From Streptococcus sp. UBA6071 (lineage in GTDB: Bacteria > Bacillota > Bacilli > Lactobacillales > Streptococcaceae), in NCBI GenBank assembly GCA_002436115.1, contig DIXV01000089.1, positions 1 through 5,251 of the forward strand: 5,251 bases of DNA, in the 5' to 3' direction. Position 1 is the stretch's first letter. Every line of letters starts with the position of its first letter. Positions 5,233-5,251 of the stretch are shown here, in pieces. Made by a program: the position numbers and the translations under genes. The notes below the pieces were generated by a model, which was not told the origin of the DNA, ran no database searches, and saw nothing but the letters and a program-made list of their open reading frames with translations.

Positions 5233-5251
5233 CACCAGAATGCACTATAGC

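Noticed and set aside
1..5251. Mobile element, CRISPR array, tRNA or rRNA
   Set aside because: No transposase, integrase, terminal repeats, spaced direct repeats or RNA gene features were seen. The window is filled by one coherent sugar-uptake locus.

Overview
The window suggests a low-GC Gram-positive of the Streptococcus type. The DNA is AT-rich, nearly every gene has a strong GGAGG/AAGGAG ribosome site, and the gene order EIIB - CelR - EIIA - small membrane protein - EIIC matches, as I recall it, the cel (cellobiose/beta-glucoside PTS) locus of S. mutans and S. pneumoniae. The species cannot be fixed from the sequence alone. All six supported genes lie on the minus strand, so transcription runs from the right edge to the left edge.

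Layout in transcription order. Bases 5251-5071 hold a promoter with upstream control sites and a leader of about 97 nt. Bases 5070-4831 encode a 79-residue SemiSWEET sugar facilitator, followed by a hairpin (4824-4790) that may end its transcript. Bases 4763-4695 hold a second promoter. It drives the cel operon: celB (EIIB, 4668-4354), celR (PRD regulator, 4296-2323), celC (EIIA, 2313-1999), a four-helix membrane protein of unknown role (1953-1447) and celD (EIIC, 1409-69). A terminator-like hairpin closes the operon at the left edge (36-1).

How the genes work together. EIIA, EIIB and EIIC form a complete Lac-family PTS permease that imports and phosphorylates a beta-glucoside, most likely cellobiose. 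CelR carries two helix-turn-helix units, two PRDs, an EIIB-like domain and an EIIA-like domain. It would read the phosphorylation state of the PTS and activate the operon. No 6-phospho-beta-glucosidase is present; it may lie outside the window.

The main observation is that the promoters of the SemiSWEET gene and of the cel operon are diverged copies of one module, matching at 41 of 56 ungapped positions. Each has, in the same register, a TTTCC-N10-GG(A/C)AA dyad (probable CelR site), a weak -35, a CcpA cre-like sequence between -35 and -10, and a good -10. This places a uniporter-type sugar facilitator under the same probable CelR/CcpA control as a group-translocating PTS, which suggests it handles a sugar linked to cellobiose breakdown, such as free glucose.
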